Assembly (NCBI GenBank): GCA_028714935.1
Contig: JAQTLJ010000001.1
Location: 1-24,832 of the forward strand
From: Candidatus Margulisiibacteriota bacterium
Lineage (GTDB): Bacteria > Margulisbacteria > WOR-1 > O2-12-FULL-45-9
DNA length: 24,832 nt
Direction of reading: 5' to 3'
In this document: piece after piece, positions 7,098-14,754 of the stretch
How positions within the stretch are numbered: position 1 is the first letter of the stretch
How the letters are laid out: each line of letters starts with the position of its first letter
The notes under the pieces: model-generated
What the model saw: the letters and a program-made list of their open reading frames with translations, nothing else
What the model was told of the DNA's origin: nothing
Databases searched by the model: none
Translations under genes and position numbers: made by a program

Positions 7098-7688
7098 ATG
7101 AGCGGATTGGTCCTGGTCGGTGAATGTTATAGCGGCCTGCTCTGCCTGCCCGGCAGCCGATACCGGCGCATCACCCTGGCAACCCCGCAGGCGCTCAAGA
7201 AATTCGATAATCACCCCAAGCTGCAGCAAGCCGTCAATGAAATGACCGACCCCAAAACCGCCAACCCGGCGACCTTTTACATGCTTGGCGTCGTTCCGCA
7301 AGTTTTTCTCGGTGGCAGGGGGCAGATAAGCATCGGAATGCATCTGCGGGAACATTTGGACCAAGAAGCTGCGCTGTATGACAAGGCGCGCCGGGCTTTA
7401 TGCAGTATTGCGCCCGGTGTCCATCGGCTCGTCCTGTTCAAAAAGAACGGGGTTGAGGCCTCTCCCGATATTGCCAGTCTGCCGGATGACCTTTATTCCG
7501 CCATGCTGGCGAAATTAAATGGCGAGCATCGGGACCCTGAATTTAAGAACGTTGTCGCCGTCAGCGTAACCGATGATCCTTTTGACTGCATTGAGACCAG
7601 AGAGGATGGGAATGCGATAAAATTTTCCCGCTCACTTTTGGAAAGGGCCGAATTCTGGGCGCATATTGAAGAAAAAGTGCCAGAATAA
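7098..7688 (+). CDS. Hypothetical soluble protein, 196 aa
   Basis: No family is recognised. ATG 7098 is preferred over an upstream in-frame GTG at 7074 because AGGAGA (7086-7091) sits 6 bases before it, one of the few strong ribosome sites here. There is no signal peptide or membrane segment. The N-terminus (MSGLVLVGECYSGLLCLPG) looks like beta strands. The middle holds a helix-forming stretch (LREHLDQEAALYDKARRAL) and a strand (VHRLVLFKK); the C-terminus ends in charged helices. A perfect 24-bp inverted repeat overlaps the putative promoter, suggesting regulation. It converges with the phosphatase gene with a gap of only 3 bases. Confidence 0.75.
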   Translation: MSGLVLVGECYSGLLCLPGSRYRRITLATPQALKKFDNHPKLQQAVNEMTDPKTANPATFYMLGVVPQVFLGGRGQISIGMHLREHLDQEAALYDKARRALCSIAPGVHRLVLFKKNGVEASPDIASLPDDLYSAMLAKLNGEHRDPEFKNVVAVSVTDDPFDCIETREDGNAIKFSRSLLERAEFWAHIEEKVPE

Positions 7689-7691
7689 ATT

Positions 7692-8792
7692 TTAGGCCGC
7701 AGCAGCCGTCAGTTGATCGACCACGATTGCCTCAAAGCTTGGCCTGCCGTTCCTGATAACCGCCGCCCCAAATTGATTGGGAATATTGCCGTGGATTATA
7801 AAGTGATTGATTCCCCTGAAAGATTGATAAGCCCAACCCCGCGCTTCGTCAGGCGTATGGCCGGTCAGAAAATATGTAAATGAGGGTGATGCTCTCAAGC
7901 CCAATTTAGTTATCATCGCCAGTACGTCCCTGATGACATAATACCGCTCCGCCTTTTCAGGTTTAACCCTAACTATTTCGGCCAGGTCCTTTTCTTCAAT
8001 GTGCCGATTGACCAGCAGCTGCTTGAACACGCTGGCATCGTTCCTTGCGTTGACTAGTTCGGCTTGGGTAATTCCGCCCCGCACGATACCGGCATGGGAC
8101 AGATAGGTGGCCCCCTGACCTCCCTCTATGATCACCGCCAGAGCACAGCCGTCAAAAAATGCCTGGTAGGCGGCCGCATAGCGGCTAATATTGTCTTGAG
8201 AATACCCTTCTTGTTTCAGGAAATCCTGAAGATAAAAGTAAAATGCTATAGCCTGAGGGACCCCACCCTTTGCTTCGTTCATCTGAAAATCCTTTGATTT
8301 GATCACATCGTGGTTGCCCAGTAAAAAATGAACCTGCTCGGGGAACATCTGTTTCAAACGGATGACAGTATTGAGCACCTGCAGTGAAGACCGCATCTCG
8401 CCAAGCCCGTTGGGATTTTCGGGATGGATCGCATCTCCCAGAAAAACCAGGTTGATTTCCCCGGCCGCCAGCCTGGCTCCGTATTTCCTTAATATTGCAT
8501 CAAGCCGGGCGGCATTGCCGTGCAGGTCGCCGACAACAACAGTTTCTCTAGCGGCGTTCAATTTTATAAGCGCTCCCCGCCTGACAAATAATTGGCTGGT
8601 GACCTTGGCTTCATCTGCCAAGTAACTTACAATGTGAATTAATTCCGATAATTGAAAAGTATGACTAAGGTTGGCCACGTTCAGCCGGCGGTAGACTTCA
8701 GAGATTTTATGGCTGACTCCGGGCAGAAGGCTTTTTAAGCCGGAGACCGCTTTCTTCCAGAATGATGGTTGTGCTGCCGCAACATTTGCCAT
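7692..8792 (-). CDS. PPP-superfamily (Ser/Thr phosphatase-like) metallophosphatase with altered motif
   Basis: The product is 366 aa. Residues 81-93 give VVGDLHGN, 117-120 FLGD, 157-162 LLGNHD, 231-234 LSHAG and 310-314 TGHTP, in the order of PP1/PP2A-type phosphatases and predicted to bind two metals through Asp89, His91, Asp120, Asn160, His233 and His312. The second motif reads GDAIHP (119-124) where PPP enzymes have GDxxDRG, so the phosphate-binding Arg is absent and the substrate may differ. Residues 1-80 are a helical extension resembling the N-terminal helices of eukaryotic PPPs. No signal peptide is seen. A GGGGG stretch 11 bases before the ATG is a poor ribosome site. Likely cytosolic; target unknown. 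Confidence 0.82.
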   Translation of the reverse strand: MANVAAAQPSFWKKAVSGLKSLLPGVSHKISEVYRRLNVANLSHTFQLSELIHIVSYLADEAKVTSQLFVRRGALIKLNAARETVVVGDLHGNAARLDAILRKYGARLAAGEINLVFLGDAIHPENPNGLGEMRSSLQVLNTVIRLKQMFPEQVHFLLGNHDVIKSKDFQMNEAKGGVPQAIAFYFYLQDFLKQEGYSQDNISRYAAAYQAFFDGCALAVIIEGGQGATYLSHAGIVRGGITQAELVNARNDASVFKQLLVNRHIEEKDLAEIVRVKPEKAERYYVIRDVLAMITKLGLRASPSFTYFLTGHTPDEARGWAYQSFRGINHFIIHGNIPNQFGAAVIRNGRPSFEAIVVDQLTAAAA

Positions 8793-8916
8793 TAAATGTA
8801 AATCCCCCTGTTAATATTATTATCGGTTTTTAGCCCTAATAACTTGCACAAAAACGCGTTCAAAAAGTGAAATTTTTGGCAATAAATCCGGATATTTTAA
8901 TGGGTGTTCCAATAAA
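8793..8916. other. AT-rich intergenic region between divergent genes
   Basis: This 124-base gap separates the phosphatase (-) and the 541-aa gene (+). It is the longest gene-free stretch. It must hold both promoters, and AT-rich boxes are present (GATAAT on the minus strand at 8824-8819; TTGGCA at 8876-8881 on the plus strand), but none has a well-spaced partner. I see no inverted repeat or terminator. Confidence 0.5.
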
Positions 8917-10542
8917 ATGATCAGCATAGGCCCTAATCCATTTCAAATACGCTGGGGATCAATGACCGAAGCGCGGCCACATTTAGACGCCTTTACGGCC
9001 GGACGGCTGAAAAAATTGCTCTGCGACCCGCACTTTGACTCGACTAAACTCAACCTCACCCTGTCCCAAAGGATCGGCCGGGGGAAGTATTACGTTGATC
9101 TTGAGCTGTTACTCGGAGATAAACTCTCCAGCATAGAAGGCATCTCGAAAAGCAGACTGCGCTTGCTCTATTTCGAAAAAATGACCCCGATGATCCGGCA
9201 GATATATGAAGATCTGGTCAACAGCGGAAGGACAGAAGTTTACAAGCGCTTCTGGGCCGGCTGGCAGGGACAGCTCAATTTTGTCATCTGCCTGCGCTAT
9301 GTACTGGAGCAAAAATACGGCATTAAGATGCAGAGATCCCCGCGCACGATCGACCCACGGTTGTTTAAAAGAAATCAGGGCGATTTTCTCCGAGGTATAA
9401 TTGGCAAAGAAGATTGGACCGACTTTCTGGCAAAATCAAAACTGCATGGCGGTTTCGCCCGGACTTTTGTCAACTCCATCAGCAGCGCGATGAGAATGGC
9501 CTATCCCTGGGCGTTCAATTTCAATACGCCGGAAGGAGCACATCTGCATTTAGACGATTTCCGGACCAACGACCTCTGGCAGGATTCCCGCGGCCTGCAG
9601 GTCGCCTGGCGGATGGTCGACCATCGGGTCAGGAAACATTTAGGGATCATGATGGATGAAAGAACACAGACGTTTGACCCGCGCCTGCTCCGCGCAAATC
9701 AGGCGGAAATGCTGGCGTCGCTTGGCCAGGCCTGCTGGCGCGATGTTTTTATTGCCGAGGGGCTTGGCGGCTTGCTGGCCAGCGCACCTCAGTTCAATAA
9801 TAAAGTCGGCCAGGTGTTAAAATGGCGCTATCCCTGGGCATTTGACCGGAGCAAGCCGGAAGGCGAACATCTGCACGCCCACGATTTCGAAGAGAAAATG
9901 GTCTTTACTTCAGGAGAGGAACTCCGTGAAGCGCTGCTGCATGAAACCGACCAAGAAGGCTGGACTCTAAGAGAACTGCCTCAGCGCATCAACAAGGAAT
10001 GGCTCAAAGATCACGGCCTCGGCAGCATCAGCGAGGTCCCCAAGATCGAGATCTTCAGGCAAGCCTTCCCTATTGAATTCTCGTCCGGCTTTTTCACCGA
10101 AGCCGATTTCCGCAACCAGGGGACGATGCGCCGGCTTAAACCAAGCGCTTACCGGATGATAAAGCCTTCCAGAGTAAAGGAGACCACGTATGGCATTATT
10201 ATCGCCAATAAAACAGCATATTATTTTCCGGCGGAATACCTCGGCTGTGCCGCCAGACTAGAATCGGCGGAGCATGGCGTGGTCTATAAAATGAAAACAG
10301 TCGTGAGAAGCGGTAAAACCGGACGAAGCCTGGTGCCGATCAAAGCCTTCCGCCTGCCGCAAGACTCCCGGACTTACTGGAAGCCGGAATTGGTCGATTA
10401 TGACCCGGCGGAATTCCCGATCCTGTCGAAAAAAACCAGAGAGGGGTTAGTTGCGCTCGGCACCGCCCCGCAGGGGCTGACGATCTCCGAACAGCAACAG
10501 CTGCTTAAAGCAGGCCGTCCGCGATCATTCGCTCGGCAATAA
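8917..10542 (+). CDS. Hypothetical protein, 541 aa, with an internally duplicated domain
   Basis: No family is recognised. Two copies of a roughly 90-residue unit are visible (about 126-215 and 231-324). Each has a helix ending in a Gly-Ile pair (KYGIKM / HLGIMM), then a DPRL(F/L)xxNQ motif, a helix with a central Trp, the motif YPWAF and a tail PEG(A/E)HLHxxDF. The rest is helical and basic, with Trp/Arg-rich stretches; residues 425-485 look beta-rich (KTAYYFPAEYLG, VYKMKTVV). It has no signal peptide or TM helix, so it is cytosolic. ATG 8917 is the longest start; ATG 8962 (MTEARPHL) has a nearby GGGGA and is possible. Its last 38 bases overlap asd on the other strand. A nucleic-acid-binding role is only a guess from basicity. 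Confidence 0.8.
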   Translation: MISIGPNPFQIRWGSMTEARPHLDAFTAGRLKKLLCDPHFDSTKLNLTLSQRIGRGKYYVDLELLLGDKLSSIEGISKSRLRLLYFEKMTPMIRQIYEDLVNSGRTEVYKRFWAGWQGQLNFVICLRYVLEQKYGIKMQRSPRTIDPRLFKRNQGDFLRGIIGKEDWTDFLAKSKLHGGFARTFVNSISSAMRMAYPWAFNFNTPEGAHLHLDDFRTNDLWQDSRGLQVAWRMVDHRVRKHLGIMMDERTQTFDPRLLRANQAEMLASLGQACWRDVFIAEGLGGLLASAPQFNNKVGQVLKWRYPWAFDRSKPEGEHLHAHDFEEKMVFTSGEELREALLHETDQEGWTLRELPQRINKEWLKDHGLGSISEVPKIEIFRQAFPIEFSSGFFTEADFRNQGTMRRLKPSAYRMIKPSRVKETTYGIIIANKTAYYFPAEYLGCAARLESAEHGVVYKMKTVVRSGKTGRSLVPIKAFRLPQDSRTYWKPELVDYDPAEFPILSKKTREGLVALGTAPQGLTISEQQQLLKAGRPRSFARQ

Positions 10543-11527
10543 GGACAGCATTGAACGCCGCTCCGCGGCGCAGGTTATCGGAAACGATCCACATCTCCAG
10601 TCCGTTTTCCTGGGAAATATCTGCGCGGATCCGGCCGACAAAAGTTTCGTTCTTGCCAACGCAATCGATCGGGGTCGGATAAATTCCTCGCGACGGGTCA
10701 TCCAGCACTTTGACATCCGCGAAACTGCCCATCAACTTTCTGGCTTCGGCCACGGAGATCTTCTTTTTGGTCTTAATATTGACCGATTCCGAGTGGCCGA
10801 TGACGACCGGAACGCGGACCGTGGTCGCAGAGACCTGGATCGAGTCATCTTCAAATATCTTTCTGGTTTCATTGACCATCTTCATTTCTTCTTTGGTGTA
10901 GCCGTTGTCAGTGAATTGATCGATCTGGGGCACGACGTTGAAAGCGATCTGTTTAAAAATATATTTTGGCGCGATCCTGGCTTGCGGATCGGCCAGCAAG
11001 GCCCGGCTCTGGGTCAGCAGTTCTTCCACCGCTTCTTTGCCCCAGCCAGAGACGGACTGATAGGTAGAGACCACGATCCGTTCGATGCCAACCGCGTCAT
11101 AGATCGGCTTGAGCGCCAGAACCAGCTGCGCAGTCGAGCAATTAGGATTGGCGATTATCCCCTTATGTTTTTTCAGTGCGTGGCCGTTCACCTCCGGCAC
11201 GACGAGCGGGACACCCGGGTCCATCCGGAAATGGGAGGTATTATCGATGATGACACAGCCGCGCTTGACCGCTTCAGGCGCAAAGACGGCAGAGATCTTG
11301 GCGCCGGCGGAGAACAAGCCGATCTTTATCCCCTCAAACGACTCCGGTTTGGCTTCTTCGACGGTATACTCTTTTCCTTGGAAAGCAACTTTTGTGCCTG
11401 CGGTCCGCTCGGATGCCAGCGGCAAGAACCGATCGACCGGGAAGTTCCTTTGCTCCAGGACCTTGATCATTTCTTTGCCGACCATGCCGGTCGCGCCTAA
11501 AACACAAACATTATATTTATTTGCCAT
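10505..11527 (-). CDS. asd: Aspartate-semialdehyde dehydrogenase
   Basis: The product is 340 aa and reduces aspartyl-phosphate to aspartate semialdehyde with NADPH, feeding lysine/diaminopimelate, threonine and methionine synthesis. The N-terminal NADP fold is VLGATGMVGKEM (9-20). Catalytic Cys130 is in NPNCSTAQ, the substrate segment is TYQSVSGWG (155-163), and the acid-base His245 is in VIGHSES. Length and motifs are normal. Its promoter overlaps that of gmhA; the ATG lies 8 bases after an extended -10, so the mRNA should be leaderless. The 3' end overlaps the 541-aa gene by 38 bases. Confidence 0.97.
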   Translation of the reverse strand: MANKYNVCVLGATGMVGKEMIKVLEQRNFPVDRFLPLASERTAGTKVAFQGKEYTVEEAKPESFEGIKIGLFSAGAKISAVFAPEAVKRGCVIIDNTSHFRMDPGVPLVVPEVNGHALKKHKGIIANPNCSTAQLVLALKPIYDAVGIERIVVSTYQSVSGWGKEAVEELLTQSRALLADPQARIAPKYIFKQIAFNVVPQIDQFTDNGYTKEEMKMVNETRKIFEDDSIQVSATTVRVPVVIGHSESVNIKTKKKISVAEARKLMGSFADVKVLDDPSRGIYPTPIDCVGKNETFVGRIRADISQENGLEMWIVSDNLRRGAAFNAVLIAERMIADGLL

Positions 11528-11535
11528 GATGTAAA

Positions 11536-11544
11536 ATTATATCA
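11536..11544 (-). promoter_or_regulatory. Extended -10 promoter of asd
   Basis: The minus strand reads TGATATAAT (11544-11536), a TGn extended -10 with a perfect TATAAT. Eight bases separate it from the ATG at 11527, so transcription should begin at or next to the start codon. No ribosome site exists between them. Confidence 0.7.
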
Positions 11545-11549
11545 CATTA

Positions 11550-11558
11550 TGCTATAAT
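11550..11558 (+). promoter_or_regulatory. Extended -10 promoter of the gmhA operon
   Basis: The plus strand reads TGCTATAAT (11550-11558), a TGn extended -10 with a perfect TATAAT, 8 bases before the gmhA ATG at 11567. Its hexamer lies 11 bases from the opposing asd hexamer, so the two RNA polymerase footprints must overlap and compete. Confidence 0.7.
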
Positions 11559-11566
11559 GACAAAAT

Positions 11567-12139
11567 ATGCAGGACAAAATCATTGCCGAATTAAAAGAGA
11601 GCATCGAGGTCAAGAACCAGGTCATTAAAAAGATCTGCCCCCAGATCGAACAGGCGGCCAAAGCAATGACTGAAGCGCTAAAAAAAGGGAATAAAGTCCT
11701 GTTCTTCGGCAACGGCGGTTCAGCGGCAGACGCGCAACACCTGACCGCCGAACTGATCGGGCGCTATAAGAAAGACCGGCGTTCACTCCCGGCAGTCGCC
11801 CTTTCAACCGATACCTCGACTCTGACCTCTTTAGCTAATGATTATGGTTTTGAAACCATTTTCGCCAAACAGATCGAAGGCTTAGCCCAAAAAGGCGATA
11901 TTGCCTTTGGCATCTCCACTTCCGGCAACTCCAGGAATATCCTCGAGGGATTGGAAAAAGCCAGGGAACAAGGCTGTAAAACGATCGGTCTGCTGGGCTG
12001 TGACGGCGGCCGGATCGCCGAAGTGTCGGATATTGCCATTATCGTCCCCTGCAAATCGACCCCCCGGATCCAGGAAAGCCATATTACTATCGGCCATATC
12101 ATCTGCGGTCTGATAGAACAGGAGATCTTCCCGCAGTGA
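11567..12139 (+). CDS. gmhA: Sedoheptulose-7-phosphate isomerase
   Basis: The product is 190 aa. It isomerises sedoheptulose-7-phosphate to D-glycero-D-manno-heptose-7-phosphate, the first step of ADP-heptose synthesis for LPS inner core. The SIS-domain phosphate loop is FGNGGSAADAQH (47-58), with zinc ligands His58, Glu62, Gln169 and His177 in the expected positions. ISTSGNS (116-122) is the second sugar-phosphate loop. It is first of the heptose operon; its TGA overlaps the gmhB GTG start. The mRNA is predicted leaderless. Confidence 0.97.
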   Translation: MQDKIIAELKESIEVKNQVIKKICPQIEQAAKAMTEALKKGNKVLFFGNGGSAADAQHLTAELIGRYKKDRRSLPAVALSTDTSTLTSLANDYGFETIFAKQIEGLAQKGDIAFGISTSGNSRNILEGLEKAREQGCKTIGLLGCDGGRIAEVSDIAIIVPCKSTPRIQESHITIGHIICGLIEQEIFPQ

Positions 12140-12693
12140 ATAAGGCGGTTTTTCTCGATCGGGACGGCACCATCGTCGAAGACGTTGGCTACCTGAACAC
12201 TCCTGAACAGATCAAGTTCATCCCCGGTTCCATTGCCGCCATTAAAAAATTGAATGAAGCCGGTTATAAAGTCGTCGTCATCACCAATCAAGCCGGCGTC
12301 GCCCGCGGCCTGGTGACCGAAGACATGCTGCAGACGATCGACAAAACCCTCCACAAGTGGATACTGAACGGCGGCGCTCATCTTGACGGCTTATATTACT
12401 GCCCGCATCATCCCGAACACGGTGTTTATCCCTATAAGCAAGTCTGCGAATGCCGCAAGCCTCATCCGGGACTGATCAAACGGGCTGCTCGGGACCTTAA
12501 GATCGATCTGGCCCGCTCCTATATGGTCGGCGATAAAGCGACCGATATTGAGGCGGGAAAACGCGCGGAGATAAAAACTGTCTTCGTCATGTCCGGCCGC
12601 GGCCGGGAAGAAAAGCAAAACTTTAAAGAAAAACCCGACCATATTACCAACAACCTTCTGGAAGCCGTCGATTGGATATTATATAATACCTAG
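12136..12693 (+). CDS. gmhB: D-glycero-D-manno-heptose-1,7-bisphosphate 7-phosphatase
   Basis: The product is 185 aa, a HAD-family phosphatase that removes the 7-phosphate in ADP-heptose synthesis. The HAD motif I is FLDRDGTIVED (6-16) with nucleophile Asp8 and acid-base Asp10. Zinc ligands are Cys89, a His of the PHHPEH loop, Cys104 and Cys106. Motif III/IV is MVGDKATDIEAG. The start is a GTG overlapping the gmhA stop as GTGA; no ATG fits the conserved N-terminus. It is 3 bases from hldE. Length is normal. Confidence 0.96.
   Translation: MNKAVFLDRDGTIVEDVGYLNTPEQIKFIPGSIAAIKKLNEAGYKVVVITNQAGVARGLVTEDMLQTIDKTLHKWILNGGAHLDGLYYCPHHPEHGVYPYKQVCECRKPHPGLIKRAARDLKIDLARSYMVGDKATDIEAGKRAEIKTVFVMSGRGREEKQNFKEKPDHITNNLLEAVDWILYNT
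12682..12687 (+). promoter_or_regulatory. Weak internal -10-like box before hldE
   Basis: TATAAT (12682-12687) at the end of gmhB sits 9 bases before the hldE ATG, close to the leaderless spacing seen elsewhere. It lacks the TGn extension and a clear -35, and it also encodes the conserved-looking end of gmhB, so it may be chance. Confidence 0.3.
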
Positions 12694-12696
12694 GTT

Positions 12697-14148
12697 ATGG
12701 AAAGCCTGAAAAAACTGATCCCGCAATTGAAAGGCAAAAAGATACTCGTCTTCGGCGATCTGATGCTTGACGAACATATCTGGAGCAAGGTCACTCGCAT
12801 CTCGCCGGAAGCGCCGGTCCCGATCGCCGATGTCACCCAGATCGATCATGTCCCGGGCGGCTGCGGCAACGTGGCCGTAAACATCTCTGCCCTGGGGGGC
12901 ATCCCTTACCTCATCGGGATCATCGGACGGGACAGCTCGGGAGAAAAACTGCGCCGCGCTCTGGCCGCCGCCAAAGTTTCCGACCGCTATCTGATCATCA
13001 ACAAAGACCGGCCGACGATCTTAAAGTCCAGGATCATCGCCGCCTCCCAGCATGTGGTCAGGGTTGACCGGGAAGACCGGACCGACCTGCCGCCAAACAT
13101 CATGAAAGAAGTCCTCAGGACCATCGGGAATTTGATCTCTCAGGCCGATGGTGTAGTCATTTCTGATTATGGTAAAGGCCTGGTGACCAAAGAATCGGCT
13201 CAATTCGTCATTAACCGCGCTCGTAAGCTGAAAAAATTCGTCGCCATTGACCCCAAAGGTATTGATTACTCTAAATACAAAGGAGCCTCAATCCTTACCC
13301 CTAACCTGGCAGAAGCGTCGCTGGCTGCAAAGATAAAGATCATTGATGATAAAACTTTGATCCAGGCCGGCAAGCTCCTGCGCCAGCAAACCCGGGCGGC
13401 TTATTTTATGATCACCCGCGGCCGGGACGGGATGACGATCTTTACCAACAAAGAGATCGTCCACATCCCGGTCATCCCCCGCGAAGTTTTTGATATAACC
13501 GGCGCTGGAGATACCGTGATCGCTACCCTGACCCTGGCAGTGGCGGCTGGAGCCAGCGTCAAAAACGCCGCCATGCTGGCCAACACCGCCGCTTCGGTCG
13601 TGGTCGCGAAGATCGGCACCGCCCCCTGCTACCGCGAAGAGCTGGAAGAGGCGGTCGAAGACAATGAGCCGATCGTCAAAAAGATCAAGCTCCGCAAAGA
13701 GCTGGATGCGATCATTAAAAATCTGCGGAACCGTGACGCCAAGATCGTTTTTACCAACGGCTGTTTCGATCTCCTGCACCTGGGACACGTCAGATATCTG
13801 CGTGAGGCGAAAAAGCTGGGCGATATCCTGATCGTCGGCCTGAATAGCGATGATTCGGTCCGCGCCCTGAAGGGTGATGAGCGGCCGTATATTTCCGAGC
13901 TGGAAAGAGCGGAAATACTCGCTTCTCTCGAATGCGTCGATTATGTAACCATCTTTTCAGAACTTCGGCCCGATAATCTTATTAAGATCGTTAAGCCTGA
14001 CTTCCACGTTAAAGGCGGCGACTATAAGATCATCGAGCTGCCGGAGCGCAAAATGGTCGAGTCATTTGGCGGCAAGGTCGTCGTCATCCCGCCGATCAAA
14101 GGCCGTTCGACCACCAATATAGTCGAGAAAATATTAGGCAAGAAATGA
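12697..14148 (+). CDS. hldE: Bifunctional heptose-7-phosphate kinase / heptose-1-phosphate adenylyltransferase
   Basis: The product is 483 aa, close to the E. coli HldE length. Residues 1 to about 325 are a ribokinase/PfkB-family kinase with the sugar-binding GGCGNVAVNI segment and anion-hole DITGAGDT (266-273). Residues about 345-483 are a nucleotidyltransferase with TNGCFDLLHLGH (353-364) that adds AMP to make ADP-heptose. Together with gmhA and gmhB this gives everything but the HldD epimerase, which must lie elsewhere. The stop overlaps the next ATG as ATGA. Confidence 0.96.
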   Translation: MESLKKLIPQLKGKKILVFGDLMLDEHIWSKVTRISPEAPVPIADVTQIDHVPGGCGNVAVNISALGGIPYLIGIIGRDSSGEKLRRALAAAKVSDRYLIINKDRPTILKSRIIAASQHVVRVDREDRTDLPPNIMKEVLRTIGNLISQADGVVISDYGKGLVTKESAQFVINRARKLKKFVAIDPKGIDYSKYKGASILTPNLAEASLAAKIKIIDDKTLIQAGKLLRQQTRAAYFMITRGRDGMTIFTNKEIVHIPVIPREVFDITGAGDTVIATLTLAVAAGASVKNAAMLANTAASVVVAKIGTAPCYREELEEAVEDNEPIVKKIKLRKELDAIIKNLRNRDAKIVFTNGCFDLLHLGHVRYLREAKKLGDILIVGLNSDDSVRALKGDERPYISELERAEILASLECVDYVTIFSELRPDNLIKIVKPDFHVKGGDYKIIELPERKMVESFGGKVVVIPPIKGRSTTNIVEKILGKK

Positions 14149-14753
14149 TAAAAAAAATACTACTCACATTTGTCATTGGCTATTTGTCATTTTCCCTTTA
14201 CCCCGCAGAAGCCTGGCGTATCACCCCGGAGCTGCAGAAAGAGCTTAACCAGAAACAGGCAGAGGCAAGGGCCAACCCCAACGACCCCCAGGCCCGTTTT
14301 GAGCTGGCTATGACCTACGCCTATACCAATCATTTGATCGACGGCATGATCTCCATTAAAAAGATCCATGAGATGGACCCCGGGTTCAAGAAAAAAGCAC
14401 TGGGCATTTATATTAACAAAGTCAATGAAAACCCCAATGACTGGCGGCTGCGCTTCCGGCTTGCTTTTGTTTATACCTTTAATGAGAAAAAAACTGATGC
14501 TATTCGGGAATTTTACACTGTCCTGAAGCTCGATCCCTATAATGTCTGGGCTTACGGTTATCTGGCCCTGCTCTACGGGGAAATAGGAGAAGTTGATAAA
14601 GCGATAGAATTGACCAAACAAGGATTAAAGATCGACAGCAATGTCGCGGCCCTTCACCTGCTCCTCTCCGAAGGCTATTATAAAAAGGGCGATTCCTGGG
14701 GCGGCTGGATGGAGAGAATGGAAGCGCTGCGTTTAAAAGCGCTGGGATATTAA
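14145..14753 (+). CDS. Exported TPR-repeat protein
   Basis: This is a 202-aa protein. Residues 1-23 are a signal peptide (MIKKILLTFVIGYLSF, ending AEA before WRITP), so it acts in the periplasm or at the outer membrane. Tetratricopeptide-like repeats follow: NPNDPQARFELAMTYAYTNHL, NPNDWRLRFRLAFVYTFNE, DPYNVWAYGYLALLYGEIGE and DSNVAALHLLLSEGYYKKGD, with typical small/aromatic positions. TPRs bind partner proteins. Start overlaps the hldE stop, so it is co-translated, and LptC/LptA follows one base later: a role in LPS or envelope assembly is reasonable but inferred. Confidence 0.88.
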   Translation: MIKKILLTFVIGYLSFSLYPAEAWRITPELQKELNQKQAEARANPNDPQARFELAMTYAYTNHLIDGMISIKKIHEMDPGFKKKALGIYINKVNENPNDWRLRFRLAFVYTFNEKKTDAIREFYTVLKLDPYNVWAYGYLALLYGEIGEVDKAIELTKQGLKIDSNVAALHLLLSEGYYKKGDSWGGWMERMEALRLKALGY

Positions 14754-14754
14754 G

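Noticed and set aside
10793..11500. Long open plus-strand frame opposite asd
   Set aside because: It is antisense to a complete Asd with all motifs; the composition (Asp/Arg-rich) is that of a shadow frame.
12682..12687. TATAAT before hldE as a certain promoter
   Set aside because: No TGn or -35 and it lies in coding sequence; kept only as a low-confidence feature.
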